Below are positions 15,708 through 24,002 of a stretch of DNA of 64,000 nucleotides, piece by piece. Both the position numbers and the translations under genes were made by a program. The notes below the pieces were generated by a model. The model worked only from the letters and a program-made list of their open reading frames with translations, ran no database searches and was not told the DNA's origin. Source of the stretch: Candidatus Obscuribacterales bacterium (GTDB taxonomy: Bacteria > Cyanobacteriota > Vampirovibrionia > Obscuribacterales > Obscuribacteraceae); contig JACKCM010000001.1 in the NCBI GenBank assembly GCA_020634035.1, positions 744,001 to 808,000 on the forward strand. The letters are read 5' to 3'. Each line of letters opens with the position of its first letter. Position 1 is the stretch's first letter.

Positions 15708-16160
15708 TCAGGCGATTTTTGTAGTCTGGTTGAAATACTGTCTGTTGCGAGAAAAGAGGCGATAGGTCTGTCGGGTGAGCCACATGGTACCCGGCAAAAT
15801 GTAGAACACCGCTGCTACTTTTCCGAAGGGAAGCTGGGTGAGAATAATCGGCACCGCCTCGGGACCGAACCAGCGATTACCGGAGCTGTCCATCAAAAGG
15901 ATGCTCCAGGGTGAACTGGCCAGATCCTGGATCAGCTCTTTGCCGGTCGATGATGCGCCTTCAGGGACGCAACCGTGCACGAAATCGAATTTTGCTCCCC
16001 TGTCCCACTGTTTGACCAACTTACCGAAAGCGCGAACCATCGGACATCGGTCATTGAGAGCGAGGACAAAAGATAGGGACTCCTGGCAGGTTTTAGCTGG
16101 AGCTTCCACTTGCTTGGCACCTATTTGGTTAGATTGATGTGATTGGGTTAATTTTAGCAT
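15708..16160 (-). CDS. DCC/DUF393-like protein
   Basis: 150 residues resembling the DCC (DUF393) thiol-disulfide family. Matching parts are an acidic/Cys segment near the N-terminus (LNDRCPMVRAF), the middle SSGNRWFGPEAVPIIL, and the C-terminal LPGTMWLTRQTYRLFSRNR. In the family the first motif is DGxCxxC. Here only one cysteine remains, so classical thiol-disulfide exchange is doubtful. No signal peptide. Convergent with the MurF-like gene, 16 bases apart. Assignment rests on the C-terminal pattern and is moderate. Confidence 0.6.
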   Translation of the reverse strand: MLKLTQSHQSNQIGAKQVEAPAKTCQESLSFVLALNDRCPMVRAFGKLVKQWDRGAKFDFVHGCVPEGASSTGKELIQDLASSPWSILLMDSSGNRWFGPEAVPIILTQLPFGKVAAVFYILPGTMWLTRQTYRLFSRNRQYFNQTTKIA

Positions 16161-16802
16161 CGCATCCTCTGATAAAAAAGCCCCGAACAGAAGAAAATTT
16201 CCTGGATTTAGCCCCTTGGGAACTGTGCTTCTCTCTGGAAGTTTTGCACCGAGACGAAAGAAGACGGCAAAAGAATTTTTGTGTTCCTCCCAAAATTTCC
16301 TCTCCCGTCTCTCTCGAAAGTCTTAGCACCATTTGCTCTATTTGCTGCTGCTATCGCAACTCGCGCTCCCGCACCAGGCGGGCCAGCTTCAATATCAAAG
16401 CTCCTCTTGAAAACCTAGCGTAGCTGCACTGTCTCTATTTGGTGTGCGAGTTCGGCATGGGACAGAGGTACTTTCTAATAGTTCAAACGCACTGATAAAC
16501 AATATCTCGATTCTTCTTCCCACCTTTGAAACACCATTTCAATACGAAGCATCCAGACTTTTTCCTTCTCTATAAAACAAAATCCTTGACTCATCATGAA
16601 GCATGTCTGTAGACCTTTGGTATCTCTGTGTTTTCTTCATCAACAAGGAATTCTCCCTAACTCAGGAATCCCAATCAGAGCTACAAACAACCCGTTTCAA
16701 CTTCACTGCGTTGATTGTGTGAGACCGCCTGTCTGTCGGTTTCTCACGGCTCGATGCAATTTCACTCACTTTCACTCAACTTCTACAAGCCAGGAGAGCT
16801 AC
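16161..16802. other. 642-base gap: divergent promoters and radical SAM leader
   Basis: No gene supported. A frame upstream of 16803 is open and in phase with the radical SAM gene but reads as low-quality sequence. A hairpin (GTGAGACCG 16719-16727 with CGGTTTCTCAC 16737-16747) sits about 55 bases before the start. It is followed by a direct repeat TTTCACTCA/TTTCACTCA. The layout of a leader hairpin, a loose spacer and then a Shine-Dalgarno site resembles other leaders in the window. Confidence 0.5.
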
Positions 16803-17684
16803 GTGAAATATAACCTCTTCAGTATTGTCGCCGGAAGCGAGGTCTGCAACGCTCGCTGTCCGTTCTGTGTCAGCAAGATGACACCGCCGAACGGCATCGG
16901 AGCGAAAGAGCCCGAGGTCGACTGGCGTCGATTCAAGCAGGCTGCCCAATTCGCTCGCAACCATGGTGTCTCAACCGCCATGATCACCTCCAAAGGCGAA
17001 CCGACCCTCTTCCCCCGGCAGATCAGGGAATACCTGATGATGCTCGAGGAATTCGGGTTCTCGCCGGTGGAGCTGCAGACGAACGGTATCCCGATCGCAA
17101 ACGAGAAGCCTGTCACACCGCGCATGCTGGAAGACTGGCGACAGTTCGGTCTCACCACCATCGCTCTCTCGGTGGTGCACTATGAGCCCGAGAAAAACCG
17201 GCAGATCTACCTTCCTCACCAGAAGAAGTACATCGACCTGCCGGCTCTGATCGCGCGCCTGCACGACAAGGGTTTCACCGTTCGCCTGTCCTGCACCATG
17301 CTCAAGAACTTCATCGACTCGCCGGACCGTCTGCGCGAGCTGATCGATTTCTGTCGCGAGCACAAGGTGGAGCAGCTCACAGCGCGTCCGGTGGCGAAGC
17401 CCCAGCATTCTCGCGACGAGGCGGTCTACACCTGGACCCAGGGTCACGAGCTGAGCAACAGCCAGATCGCCGCCCTGAACGACTATGTGGAGACCGCTGG
17501 TTTCCTCCTGCAGAAGCTCGGCTACGGTGCTCGGGTCTATGACATTGGCGGGCAGAACTTCTGCTTCAGCAACTGTCTGACCCGGGACCCCGAGACCGAC
17601 GAGATCCGGCAGCTCATCTGGTTCCCCGACGGCATGGGTCACCTCAAGTACGACTGGGAACACCCGGGCGCCTCGATCTTCTAA
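16803..17684 (+). CDS. Radical SAM protein
   Basis: An iron-sulfur enzyme that splits S-adenosylmethionine, 293 residues. The cluster motif is CNARCPFC near residue 15 (CxxxCxxC). A Gly-Glu SAM-binding segment follows (ITSKGEPTLFP), as do strands with polar ends (VELQTNGIPI, IALSVVHYEP). The C-terminus has two more cysteines (NFCFSNCLT), which may hold a second cluster or be structural. Substrate unknown. I start at GTG 16803, preceded by GGAGAG; starting at 16596 would add 69 residues of leader-like sequence before the cluster. Strongly C/G-ending codons. Its own terminator follows. Confidence 0.85.
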   Translation: MKYNLFSIVAGSEVCNARCPFCVSKMTPPNGIGAKEPEVDWRRFKQAAQFARNHGVSTAMITSKGEPTLFPRQIREYLMMLEEFGFSPVELQTNGIPIANEKPVTPRMLEDWRQFGLTTIALSVVHYEPEKNRQIYLPHQKKYIDLPALIARLHDKGFTVRLSCTMLKNFIDSPDRLRELIDFCREHKVEQLTARPVAKPQHSRDEAVYTWTQGHELSNSQIAALNDYVETAGFLLQKLGYGARVYDIGGQNFCFSNCLTRDPETDEIRQLIWFPDGMGHLKYDWEHPGASIF

Positions 17685-17714
17685 CCCTCGGGCAGGCTGC
17701 TCGAGGAGACGGAC

Positions 17715-17752
17715 ACCGGTTGCCGGGCTTGACAGTCTGGCAGCCGGTTTTG
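17715..17752 (+). terminator. Radical SAM gene terminator
   Basis: ACCGGTTGCC (17715-17724) pairs with GGCAGCCGGT (17739-17748), one mismatch, followed by TTTG and an A/T-rich stretch. Confidence 0.65.
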
Positions 17753-17790
17753 AAATTCCAATTCAATAAACACTAACAAAAGGTGAAACT

Positions 17791-18639
17791 ATGGTACTCG
17801 TACAAGCCATGGCAGCCGTGCTTCTCGTGAGCATGGTGTCACTCATTGGAGCTTTCATCACGTTTTCCGACAAGGATATGCATGGCAAGAAAATGCATCT
17901 TCTTCTCGCTCTGGCAGCCGGGGCGATGCTGGGCAATGCGATTCTGCATCTGTTGCCCCACGCCATCACCCTGGAGCAAGCCGCCTTTGCCGAGCATGGG
18001 CAGCCTGCCATCTTCTCGCTGCTCGACGGCGGGCACGACCACACTGCAGTCGCCGGTCATCATGACCACGACCACAGTGCCGGTCATGGACACTTCGGAC
18101 TGTTCACCTGCATGATGCTTCTTGCCGGCGTCATCAGCTTCTATGCCGTGGACTTGCTTCTGCGGCGCGGTCCGAAAGAAGTCACCGGCGGTGTGGAAAC
18201 CGAGGGATGGATGGTCATCGGTGCGGACATGGTCGAGAACCTTCTCGATGGTGTCGTCATCGGTTCCGCCTTCCTGCTCGGACCGAGTGCCGGTGTTGCC
18301 GCCACCATCACCATCTTCCTTCACGAGATTCCGCTGGAGCTCGGCGACTATGCCGTCATGCGCCATGCCGGATTCTCCAAGCGCAAAGCCCTGACCGCGA
18401 ACTTCAGTAGCGGACTGGTCAGCCTTGTGGGAGTGGTATTCGCGGTGGTGGTGGGCAGCACCCTGGAGAGCTTCTCGCTCTTCGCCACGCCCCTGGCCGC
18501 CGGCGGTTTCCTCTACATCGCCGGTTCGGTACTTGTTCCCAAGCTGCGGAGCCAGTGCTGCAACGGCCAGGCCTGGCACTACCTGTTCGCGTCCATGGTG
18601 GGCGTGGGCTTGATGGTAGCCGTTCTTTTCTTCGAGTGA
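17791..18639 (+). CDS. ZIP family metal transporter
   Basis: An inner-membrane divalent metal (zinc-type) transporter of 282 residues with about eight spans. Key motifs are the His-rich loop between spans 2 and 3 (GHHDHDHSAGHGH), ENLLDGVVIGSAF in the fourth conserved span (usually HN; here EN), and HEIPLELGDYAVM in the fifth, the metal-site hallmark. AAAGGTG before the ATG supports the start. The E in place of H at the first metal position may shift metal preference. It is a separate unit with terminators on both sides, just before the FtsH-like protease, itself a zinc enzyme. Confidence 0.92.
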   Translation: MVLVQAMAAVLLVSMVSLIGAFITFSDKDMHGKKMHLLLALAAGAMLGNAILHLLPHAITLEQAAFAEHGQPAIFSLLDGGHDHTAVAGHHDHDHSAGHGHFGLFTCMMLLAGVISFYAVDLLLRRGPKEVTGGVETEGWMVIGADMVENLLDGVVIGSAFLLGPSAGVAATITIFLHEIPLELGDYAVMRHAGFSKRKALTANFSSGLVSLVGVVFAVVVGSTLESFSLFATPLAAGGFLYIAGSVLVPKLRSQCCNGQAWHYLFASMVGVGLMVAVLFFE

Positions 18640-18662
18640 GCGCAAAAGCTCAGTCGACGTGG

Positions 18663-18697
18663 GGTGGGCGGTTTCGAAAGAAGCTGCCCACCTTCCT
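18663..18697 (+). terminator. ZIP gene terminator
   Basis: GGTGGGC (18663-18669) pairs with GCCCACC (18686-18692), followed by TTCCT. A tandem repeat TGATCTTCAC x2 follows at about 18697-18716. Confidence 0.6.
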
Positions 18698-18802
18698 GAT
18701 CTTCACTGATCTTCACTGCACTTTTGCAGCCACTTCAACCGGCTGACCAGTTCAGCCCATGCCCAGATCCTGGATTCCCCGGGATGGGCGGAGGATAAAA
18801 TC

Positions 18803-20992
18803 ATGATCCCTGAAAGAGACAAATGGAAGCAGTTTGGCTTCTGGATGATTGGTATTTTGGCTTTCGCGGCGTTCATCGGTTTCGTGATCGTCGAACCCGG
18901 TCCGACCGATCGCATGCGCGCCGAGTCGGCCCCGCACGTTTCTCGCACGGTGAAGCCGGTGGCCCGTGGCGGCCATGGCAAGCAGGTCGTGGCTCAGCCC
19001 GATGCTGTCGCCGGCGATAACACGAATGTCGTCACCGAACCCGGTGCCGGCTCCGACAACACTGGACAGGCTCCCACGAGGACCATCCAGAACGCTCGTT
19101 CCGCTCCCAAGACCGGGACGATGGAAGCCCACGAGCTTTTCTCGCTGATGGAGAATAATCCTGAGGCGATTGCGATGATCACCTTCAACAACGGCAGCGA
19201 CCGGGTGATCGTCAAGCGTGCCGACAACGGCATCCGTTACTACGTCACCCTCCCCGAGGGCGGCGGCAAGGAAGCTGCTATCTCGCTGGCTCGGCAGAAG
19301 AACATCGCCTGGACTGCCCAGACCGATTCTACTTCAGCCATCCGCGGTTTCCTGTTCAGCTTCGGTCCGATCATCCTGATCGGCGCCATCTTCCTGTTCA
19401 TCTGGAATCGCAACCGCAAACAAGCGGGTGCTGGTGGTGGCAACCCGGGCATGAACAATTTCGCCAAGTCGAAAGCCCAGGATCACGACGAAGAAGGTGC
19501 CGCGGTTCGCCGGGTTACCTTCGATGACGTGGCCGGCTGCGACGAGGCCATTGTCGAGCTCAAGCGTATCGCCCGCGGTCTGAAGCGTCGGAAGCTGTAC
19601 AGCTTCTTCGGCGCCAAGCTGCCCAAGGGCGTCATCCTGGTCGGTCCTCCGGGCACGGGTAAGACCCTGCTCGCCCGGGCTGTGGCCGGCGAAACCGATG
19701 GCACCTTCTCCTCCACCTCCGGTTCCGACTTCGTCGAGATGTTCGTCGGCGTCGGTGCGTCCCGGGTTCGTGACACTTTCGCCAAGGGTCGCGAGAAGGT
19801 GAAGAAGACCGGCAAGCCGCACATCATCTTCATCGACGAAATCGATGCGGTGGGCGGCAAGCGCGGTGGTGGCACCGGCGAGAGCAGCAACTCCGAACGT
19901 GAGCAGACCCTGAATGCCATCCTGGTCGAAATGGACGGCATGAAGAACAACGAAGGTCTGATTCTCATCGCTGCCACCAACCGGGTGGACATGCTGGACG
20001 ACGCTCTGATGCGTCCCGGCCGTTTCGACGCCCAGGTGTCGGTCGAGCTGCCCAACAAGGAAGGTCGCGCCGCCATCTTCGGGATTCACACCCGCAACAA
20101 GCCCCTGGCCGAAGGCATCAACAACGTGCTGCTGGCGGACCGTTCCTACGGCTACAGCGGTGCTGAAATCGAAGGTGCCTGCAACCGGGCTGCCCTTCTG
20201 GCTGCGGAGCGCTGCGGCGCCGAGCTGCCGGAGGATGCCACCGAAGCCCAGATCGATGCTTTCCTGAAGGAAGCCGGCGGTGTCATCACCCTGGCTGACT
20301 TCGACGAGGGCGTGGACTTCGTTCGCTTCGGAAGTGCCAACACTTCCAAGCAGAAGACCATGGCCTCGAAGGAGAAGAAGAACACCGCCATCCACGAAGC
20401 AGCTCACGCTTGCGCGTCGGACATCATGCCGGGCGCGGATCCGGTGGTGAAGATCACGATCATGAGCCGTTCCAAGGCTCTGGGCTATGTGCAGAACATG
20501 CCGTCTGACGACCGCTACAGCCTCACTGTGGTGCAGATCGTCGCCCGGATGGTTACTGCCATGGCGGGTCGGGCTGGTCAGGAGCAGATCCTCGGCCAGA
20601 TCGATACCGGTGCCTCGAACGACTTCGAGCAGGCATCCCAGATGGCTCACAGCGTGGTGACTCGCTGGGGAATGTCCCGCCTGGGGCATTTCGCGGTCGG
20701 TCGCGGTGGCGCCGCCATGCGCGGCATGGGCAGCGGACCGGTGTCCAACTATGGTCCGAAGCTCGCCGATCGCATCGACGATGAGTGGATGCGGATCAAC
20801 GAAGAATGCTTCAAGATTGCCATGCTGATTGTCGAGAAGGACCGTGAGCGCATCGAGGCACTGGCAGAGATTCTGATGGAGAAGGAGACCGTGCTCGGCG
20901 ACGAGTGGGTCGAGTTCACCAGGCAATATCCATCCAAGGTCGACAAGGAGGCTCTCGCCTTCGATCCGGCCGCAAAATCCGAGGAGGGCTGA
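18803..20992 (+). CDS. ftsH: FtsH-type AAA+ membrane zinc protease
   Basis: A membrane-bound ATP-dependent protease that degrades unneeded membrane and soluble proteins as a hexamer. Spans at about 11-30 and 183-201 flank an external region. Walker A is GPPGTGKT (281-288), Walker B IIFIDEID (341-348), the pore loop DFVEMFVGVGASRVRD, and the arginine finger region MRPGRFD. The zinc site is HEAAH (531-535, usually HEAGH) with D607 in TGASNDFE. At 729 residues it is about 80-100 longer than usual. Much of the excess is a Gly/Ala/Pro-rich external loop (residues 40-105). This may be one of several FtsH paralogues. A 68-residue membrane protein follows 3 bases later. Confidence 0.94.
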   Translation: MIPERDKWKQFGFWMIGILAFAAFIGFVIVEPGPTDRMRAESAPHVSRTVKPVARGGHGKQVVAQPDAVAGDNTNVVTEPGAGSDNTGQAPTRTIQNARSAPKTGTMEAHELFSLMENNPEAIAMITFNNGSDRVIVKRADNGIRYYVTLPEGGGKEAAISLARQKNIAWTAQTDSTSAIRGFLFSFGPIILIGAIFLFIWNRNRKQAGAGGGNPGMNNFAKSKAQDHDEEGAAVRRVTFDDVAGCDEAIVELKRIARGLKRRKLYSFFGAKLPKGVILVGPPGTGKTLLARAVAGETDGTFSSTSGSDFVEMFVGVGASRVRDTFAKGREKVKKTGKPHIIFIDEIDAVGGKRGGGTGESSNSEREQTLNAILVEMDGMKNNEGLILIAATNRVDMLDDALMRPGRFDAQVSVELPNKEGRAAIFGIHTRNKPLAEGINNVLLADRSYGYSGAEIEGACNRAALLAAERCGAELPEDATEAQIDAFLKEAGGVITLADFDEGVDFVRFGSANTSKQKTMASKEKKNTAIHEAAHACASDIMPGADPVVKITIMSRSKALGYVQNMPSDDRYSLTVVQIVARMVTAMAGRAGQEQILGQIDTGASNDFEQASQMAHSVVTRWGMSRLGHFAVGRGGAAMRGMGSGPVSNYGPKLADRIDDEWMRINEECFKIAMLIVEKDRERIEALAEILMEKETVLGDEWVEFTRQYPSKVDKEALAFDPAAKSEEG

Positions 20993-20995
20993 TCC

Positions 20996-21202
20996 ATGGC
21001 GATGAAAATGTTCAAACGCAATCCTGACGGACTGGCCAGCGTCGGCGACCGGATTCGCGGGGTTATCGCTCTGGTGTTCTGCATCGGCGGTTTCACCGGC
21101 GCTTACCACGCCACGGACGCGCAGTTCGAGATGTTCTTCATGCTGGTCGGAGGTCTGAGCATGCTCACAGTGCTCGCACTGATGTTCAAGGACTTCGATT
21201 GA
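20996..21202 (+). CDS. Small membrane protein paired with FtsH, 68 residues
   Basis: Two hydrophobic spans (about 21-38, RGVIALVFCIGGFTGAYH, and 45-64, EMFFMLVGGLSMLTVLALMF) after a short basic N-terminus. It resembles two-span small membrane proteins such as the DUF2892 group, but the match is weak. It begins 3 bases after the ftsH stop, and the AGGAGGG site lies inside the end of ftsH, so the two are one operon. A role as a regulator or partner of the protease is possible from this pairing alone. Confidence 0.72.
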   Translation: MAMKMFKRNPDGLASVGDRIRGVIALVFCIGGFTGAYHATDAQFEMFFMLVGGLSMLTVLALMFKDFD

Positions 21203-21222
21203 TAGCGAAACAGGGCATCGAA

Positions 21223-21317
21223 ACGGTCCTCTCTCCTGCTCTCAGGAAATGGAGAGAGGACCGTAATGTTTATGCAGAGGGGAAAAGGAGCTTCGGCTTC
21301 TCTTCCCCTCTCTTTTC
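21223..21317 (+). terminator. Double terminator after the ftsH operon
   Basis: First hairpin: ACGGTCCTCTCTCC (21223-21236) with GGAGAGAGGACCGT (21251-21264), 14 bp perfect but with no T-run. Second: AGAGGGGAA (21276-21284) with TTCCCCTCT (21303-21311), closed by a TTCG loop and followed by CTTTTCG. The second is the likely termination point. Confidence 0.8.
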
Positions 21318-21328
21318 GATCGCAGACA

Positions 21329-21348
21329 ACTATAAGAAACAGTAAAAA
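21329..21348 (+). repeat. A/T element, copy 4
   Basis: ACTATAAGAAACAGTAAAAA, lying between the plus-strand terminator and the hairpin that ends the convergent minus-strand gene. Confidence 0.55.
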
Positions 21349-21360
21349 CCTTGAAAGCAA

Positions 21361-21395
21361 AGAGAGGGCAGGTCCATTTGGACCCGACCCTCTCT
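21361..21395 (-). terminator. Terminator of the 420-residue gene
   Basis: AGAGAGGG (21361-21368) with CCCTCTCT (21388-21395) and inner GGTCC/GGACC, leaving a 4-base loop. On the minus strand it is followed by TTTGCTTTC. Confidence 0.75.
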
Positions 21396-21434
21396 GTAAA
21401 ATCAAATCAGATCACGCTGTTCGCGAGACTCGAT

Positions 21435-22697
21435 TCAGTTCTTCGCCTCGAGCCGACGCTTCACCCCGAAGTCATAATGCTTCCGCGCTTCGGCGAAGGC
21501 ATCGTCCAGGGCTTTTCTGCCGGCACGGTGGGACATGTCCCGGTTTTCGACCTCTTTGAGATCGCCAAGATCCCGAACATACCGCCGCAGAGCGAGGTCC
21601 GCCGCCAGGCAGTTGTTCATCATGATCTTCACGGTGAAGAGCCGGTCGATGGTGGCACGGCTGTCGGCTTCCACTTCGGCAAGCAGGGCCGAAGTCTCTT
21701 CCAGCGATGCCTTCAGCGCTTCGACCAGCTCCAGAACCAGCGCCTCGAAGGAGCGCAGGTCGATGGTGAGCAGGTGCCGATGGCATTCGTAATCGAGACG
21801 CCGAGTTTCCTGGGCGTCAATTTGATCAGAGATGCTGCTGCCGTAGTGATAGGGCAGCTGGTCAGCGTGCAGATGTTCGACCAGACGCCTGGCGTGCTGG
21901 GCTTCGTTGACCTGGCCGTTTTGCGTCCCTTTCATGTACTGGGCACGACGATACGCTGCCCTGTAGGCGTCAGGCAGAGAGAGCAGGATCTCAGCCAGTC
22001 GGCGGCTTGCCGGATGGCTGGAGTTGACGCAGTCTACGAAGCGGACAACACTGGAGCGCCGCAGGTCCACATCGGGATTGAGATGCGGCTCATAGTCCTT
22101 GCCTTTGATGACAAGGTCGGAGGTATAGGGACGCTTGCGCAGGTTGCCGGGCAGGTCCGTCACCAGAGCGGCGAAGGCTCCTTTGAGGATCCTGTCGATG
22201 AGCTGGATGGTCGGGTTGTTGTGCTCATTGGCCGGCCAGTCTTTGACGTCGGCACGATGCCATTCTGCCGCCTTGAGCAGACGGGCTTTCATGATCGGCT
22301 TGAGATAAGCCAGCTCATCGGAACGGTCGTCGATGCCATCATGGGCGATGAGCAGGTCGGTGATCGCTTCGGAGATTTTGCTCCGACCCTCCATCATCCC
22401 CTGCCTTGCCACCTGCCAGGCGAGATAGGCGGACATGAAGCCGAGGGCTTTCTCGTCGTAGACCATCCGCAGGCGACCAAGCTCTGCCGGGTCGTCGCTG
22501 CCGGCTTCAATGCGGCTGGTCCAGGCAGTGGGCTCGATATCGGCGGCTTCCCGATTGGCCCACTCCGCGGTACGGCGGGCAATGTCCACGGCCTCTTTCT
22601 GTTCGCCCATGGCGTTTTCCAGGGCGGTCAGCGCCGGATGCAGCGGGGCGAAATTCGGACCGGGAACAATGTCCAGCGGATTTTCGTTTGTTCTCAT
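21435..22697 (-). CDS. Hypothetical helical protein, 420 residues
   Basis: No family recognised. Almost entirely alpha-helical, with long amphipathic stretches (LEALVLELVEALKASLEETSA type near residue 330) and many Ala, Arg and Asp. No signal peptide or span; probably cytoplasmic. I start it at 22697, where AAAAGGT precedes the ATG. An upstream in-frame start at 22805 would use leader sequence. The opposite strand also has a long open frame, a by-product of its G/C-rich codons. The gene has an exceptional leader in which complementary segments 130 bases apart can pair (22833-22976). Confidence 0.75.
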   Translation of the reverse strand: MRTNENPLDIVPGPNFAPLHPALTALENAMGEQKEAVDIARRTAEWANREAADIEPTAWTSRIEAGSDDPAELGRLRMVYDEKALGFMSAYLAWQVARQGMMEGRSKISEAITDLLIAHDGIDDRSDELAYLKPIMKARLLKAAEWHRADVKDWPANEHNNPTIQLIDRILKGAFAALVTDLPGNLRKRPYTSDLVIKGKDYEPHLNPDVDLRRSSVVRFVDCVNSSHPASRRLAEILLSLPDAYRAAYRRAQYMKGTQNGQVNEAQHARRLVEHLHADQLPYHYGSSISDQIDAQETRRLDYECHRHLLTIDLRSFEALVLELVEALKASLEETSALLAEVEADSRATIDRLFTVKIMMNNCLAADLALRRYVRDLGDLKEVENRDMSHRAGRKALDDAFAEARKHYDFGVKRRLEAKN

Positions 22698-22832
22698 TAT
22701 TTTGACCTTTTGCTTGCTTGAGTTAAGACGGGAATGCATGCAAGCCGCATTCGCGCCTTCTAGAGGAACCCCTCGGAAAAGGCGAATCTTCCGGGTTGGA
22801 AGCATCCGGCTCTTCTTGAGAGGGGCGTGATG

Positions 22833-22976
22833 TCCTCGATTTCAACGGTAGTTCTTTGCCGATACACGTGGTTACAGCGGGCTCGATCTCCACCACAGCG
22901 TGGTTCTTGGATGATCTTGTTTTGAGCGCACTGGGTATCTCTGGCTTGGTTCTACCGATAGATTGAAAATCGAGGA
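22833..22976 (-). promoter_or_regulatory. Long-range paired leader of the 420-residue gene
   Basis: TCCTCGATTTCAA (22833-22845) can pair with TTGAAAATCGAGGA (22963-22976, one bulged A), and CGGTAG (22846-22851) with CTACCG (22952-22957). Together they close a loop of about 100 bases. On the minus strand this lies 136 bases before the start codon, in the expected leader RNA. No known riboswitch class is recognised. Confidence 0.5.
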
Positions 22977-23158
22977 CCCTTTCAACCTAAAAAGTCTCGT
23001 TTTGCTAATCAAGAATCGTTCTGTTCATGCTCGGTTCATAGACCGTTACCCCACACTGTTTATGGGCTCTATGGTTTATTCTGTTGGCTTGAAGTAGATG
23101 TCAAGATTGTCTGCGCTATCTAGCGCTACCGATAGATTTTGGACAGATTTGCACACCT

Positions 23159-23476
23159 AATCTCTCTTTCGCGCGGATGCTCTCTCTCGAAAGCTGCCTA
23201 TGCTGATGCAACTTTTTAGTTGCATTGCAAAATTCGTCGACTCATCGATCAATGTTCGAAATGCCTCATGAATACTTGGATTCTGTAGTTGCCTGCCTCG
23301 ACAAATGAAACTTACGTTGCAACTTCTGTGTTGCCAGCAAATAGGCAGCTTTGAGGATACATCGGGCATGGCTGGCAGTATGGAGGAAAACACTCAGCGG
23401 ATCGCGGTCTTTGAGGGGACCCCAGCCGGGCATATTTTGAGCTGATATTCAAAAATACTATATATGGCAGTAAAAA
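23159..23476. repeat. Structured intergenic element, copy A (318 bp)
   Basis: Clearly related to 36728-37039 over its whole length. Nearly unchanged segments include AATCTCTCT at the left end, CATGGCTGGCAGTAT at 23367-23381, and CAGCGG-N-TCGCGG at 23395-23407. A 12-bp perfect stem joins AAAGCTGCCTAT (23190-23201) to ATAGGCAGCTTT (23341-23352), extended by GCTG/CAGC over a 2-base bulge. Inside are GCAACT/AGTTGC (23208-23223) and GCAAC/GTTGC (about 23318-23334) hairpins. The right end is an A/T element (ACTATATATGGCAGTAAAAA). The strand of any transcript is unknown. It lies beyond the 3' end of the NADAR gene. Confidence 0.75.
23457..23476 (+). repeat. A/T element, copy 5
   Basis: ACTATATATGGCAGTAAAAA at the right end of structured element A, about 13 bases from the NADAR terminator hairpin. 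Confidence 0.5.
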
Positions 23477-23479
23477 CGA

Positions 23480-23511
23480 GTAAAAAATACCGGGCTACAA
23501 AAGCAGCCCGG
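23480..23511 (-). terminator. NADAR gene terminator
   Basis: CCGGGCT (23490-23496) with AGCCCGG (23505-23511); on the minus strand a T-run (TATTTTTTACTC) follows. Confidence 0.8.
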
Positions 23512-23546
23512 CAGGAAGTTGTGTGCAAGATCGCTTCAGCGTGTTC

Positions 23547-24002
23547 TTATTCGGCCCGGATCTTTTTCCGAACTTCCATCAGAACGGTGCCGAGCATGTT
23601 CTTGCCCGAGCCGTCACCACCGTCGCCCCAGTAGCTGTCGTTGGTGGTGTGTTCGATCAGCTCTGCGTCGCCGGTGGCGAGAAGCAGTGCCATGATGTCG
23701 GCATGCTGACGAACTTTGGCTTCGACCGCAACGCGCATCACATCGTCTTTGACCTCTTCCCAGTCGGGGCGCAGAGGCAGAGAACGATCGCGCCCCATGC
23801 GAGCGGCGTCGCCGGGAGTTTCGGTCAGGCGAACGGCTTCCTCGTGCTCGGTGCCGGCAAACTTCATCGCCTGGAAATAGTGCTCGCTGGTCGGCCAGAC
23901 CTTGCCGTCGATTTCAATCGGATGGAGCGAGAAGTTGGAGAAGTGTCCCCAGGGTTTTCTCGTGCTGTAGAATTTGACGGCGTTTTGAGATTGGTCGGTC
24001 AA
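23547..24002 (-). CDS. NADAR family protein (YbiA-like)
   Basis: 151 residues, normal length for NADAR proteins, N-glycosidases linked to damaged riboflavin precursors and to ADP-ribose/NAD metabolism. Visible signatures are FYSTRKPWGHFSNFS at the start, KVWPTSEHYFQAMKF in the middle (the EHYFQA core), RDRSLPLRPDWEEVKDDVM, and the closing NDSYWGDGGDGSGKNMLG with the family's W-G-D-G. It starts at a TTG (24002); AAGGA lies about 9 bases before and no in-frame ATG fits. Long empty leader of about 350 bases; single-gene unit with its own terminator. Confidence 0.92.
   Translation of the reverse strand: MTDQSQNAVKFYSTRKPWGHFSNFSLHPIEIDGKVWPTSEHYFQAMKFAGTEHEEAVRLTETPGDAARMGRDRSLPLRPDWEEVKDDVMRVAVEAKVRQHADIMALLLATGDAELIEHTTNDSYWGDGGDGSGKNMLGTVLMEVRKKIRAE

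Noticed and set aside
16596..16802. In-frame extension of the radical SAM gene
   Set aside because: The added residues are unlike the rest and contain a hairpin-forming leader. GGAGAG precedes the GTG at 16803.
19334..21109. 591-codon open frame antisense to ftsH
   Set aside because: Same cause: C/G-ending codons on the true strand leave the opposite frame open. The product has no recognisable domain.
21351..22721. 456-codon plus-strand frame over the 420-residue gene
   Set aside because: The minus frame has a clear AAAAGGT start, a leader and a terminator. The plus frame starts in a terminator hairpin and has no site.
23157..23393. Open minus-strand frame in structured element A, with a similar one in copy B (36604-36960)
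   Set aside because: The two predicted proteins look alike, but only because the DNA is alike. Differences are not concentrated at third codon positions, lengths differ, and neither has a ribosome binding site.
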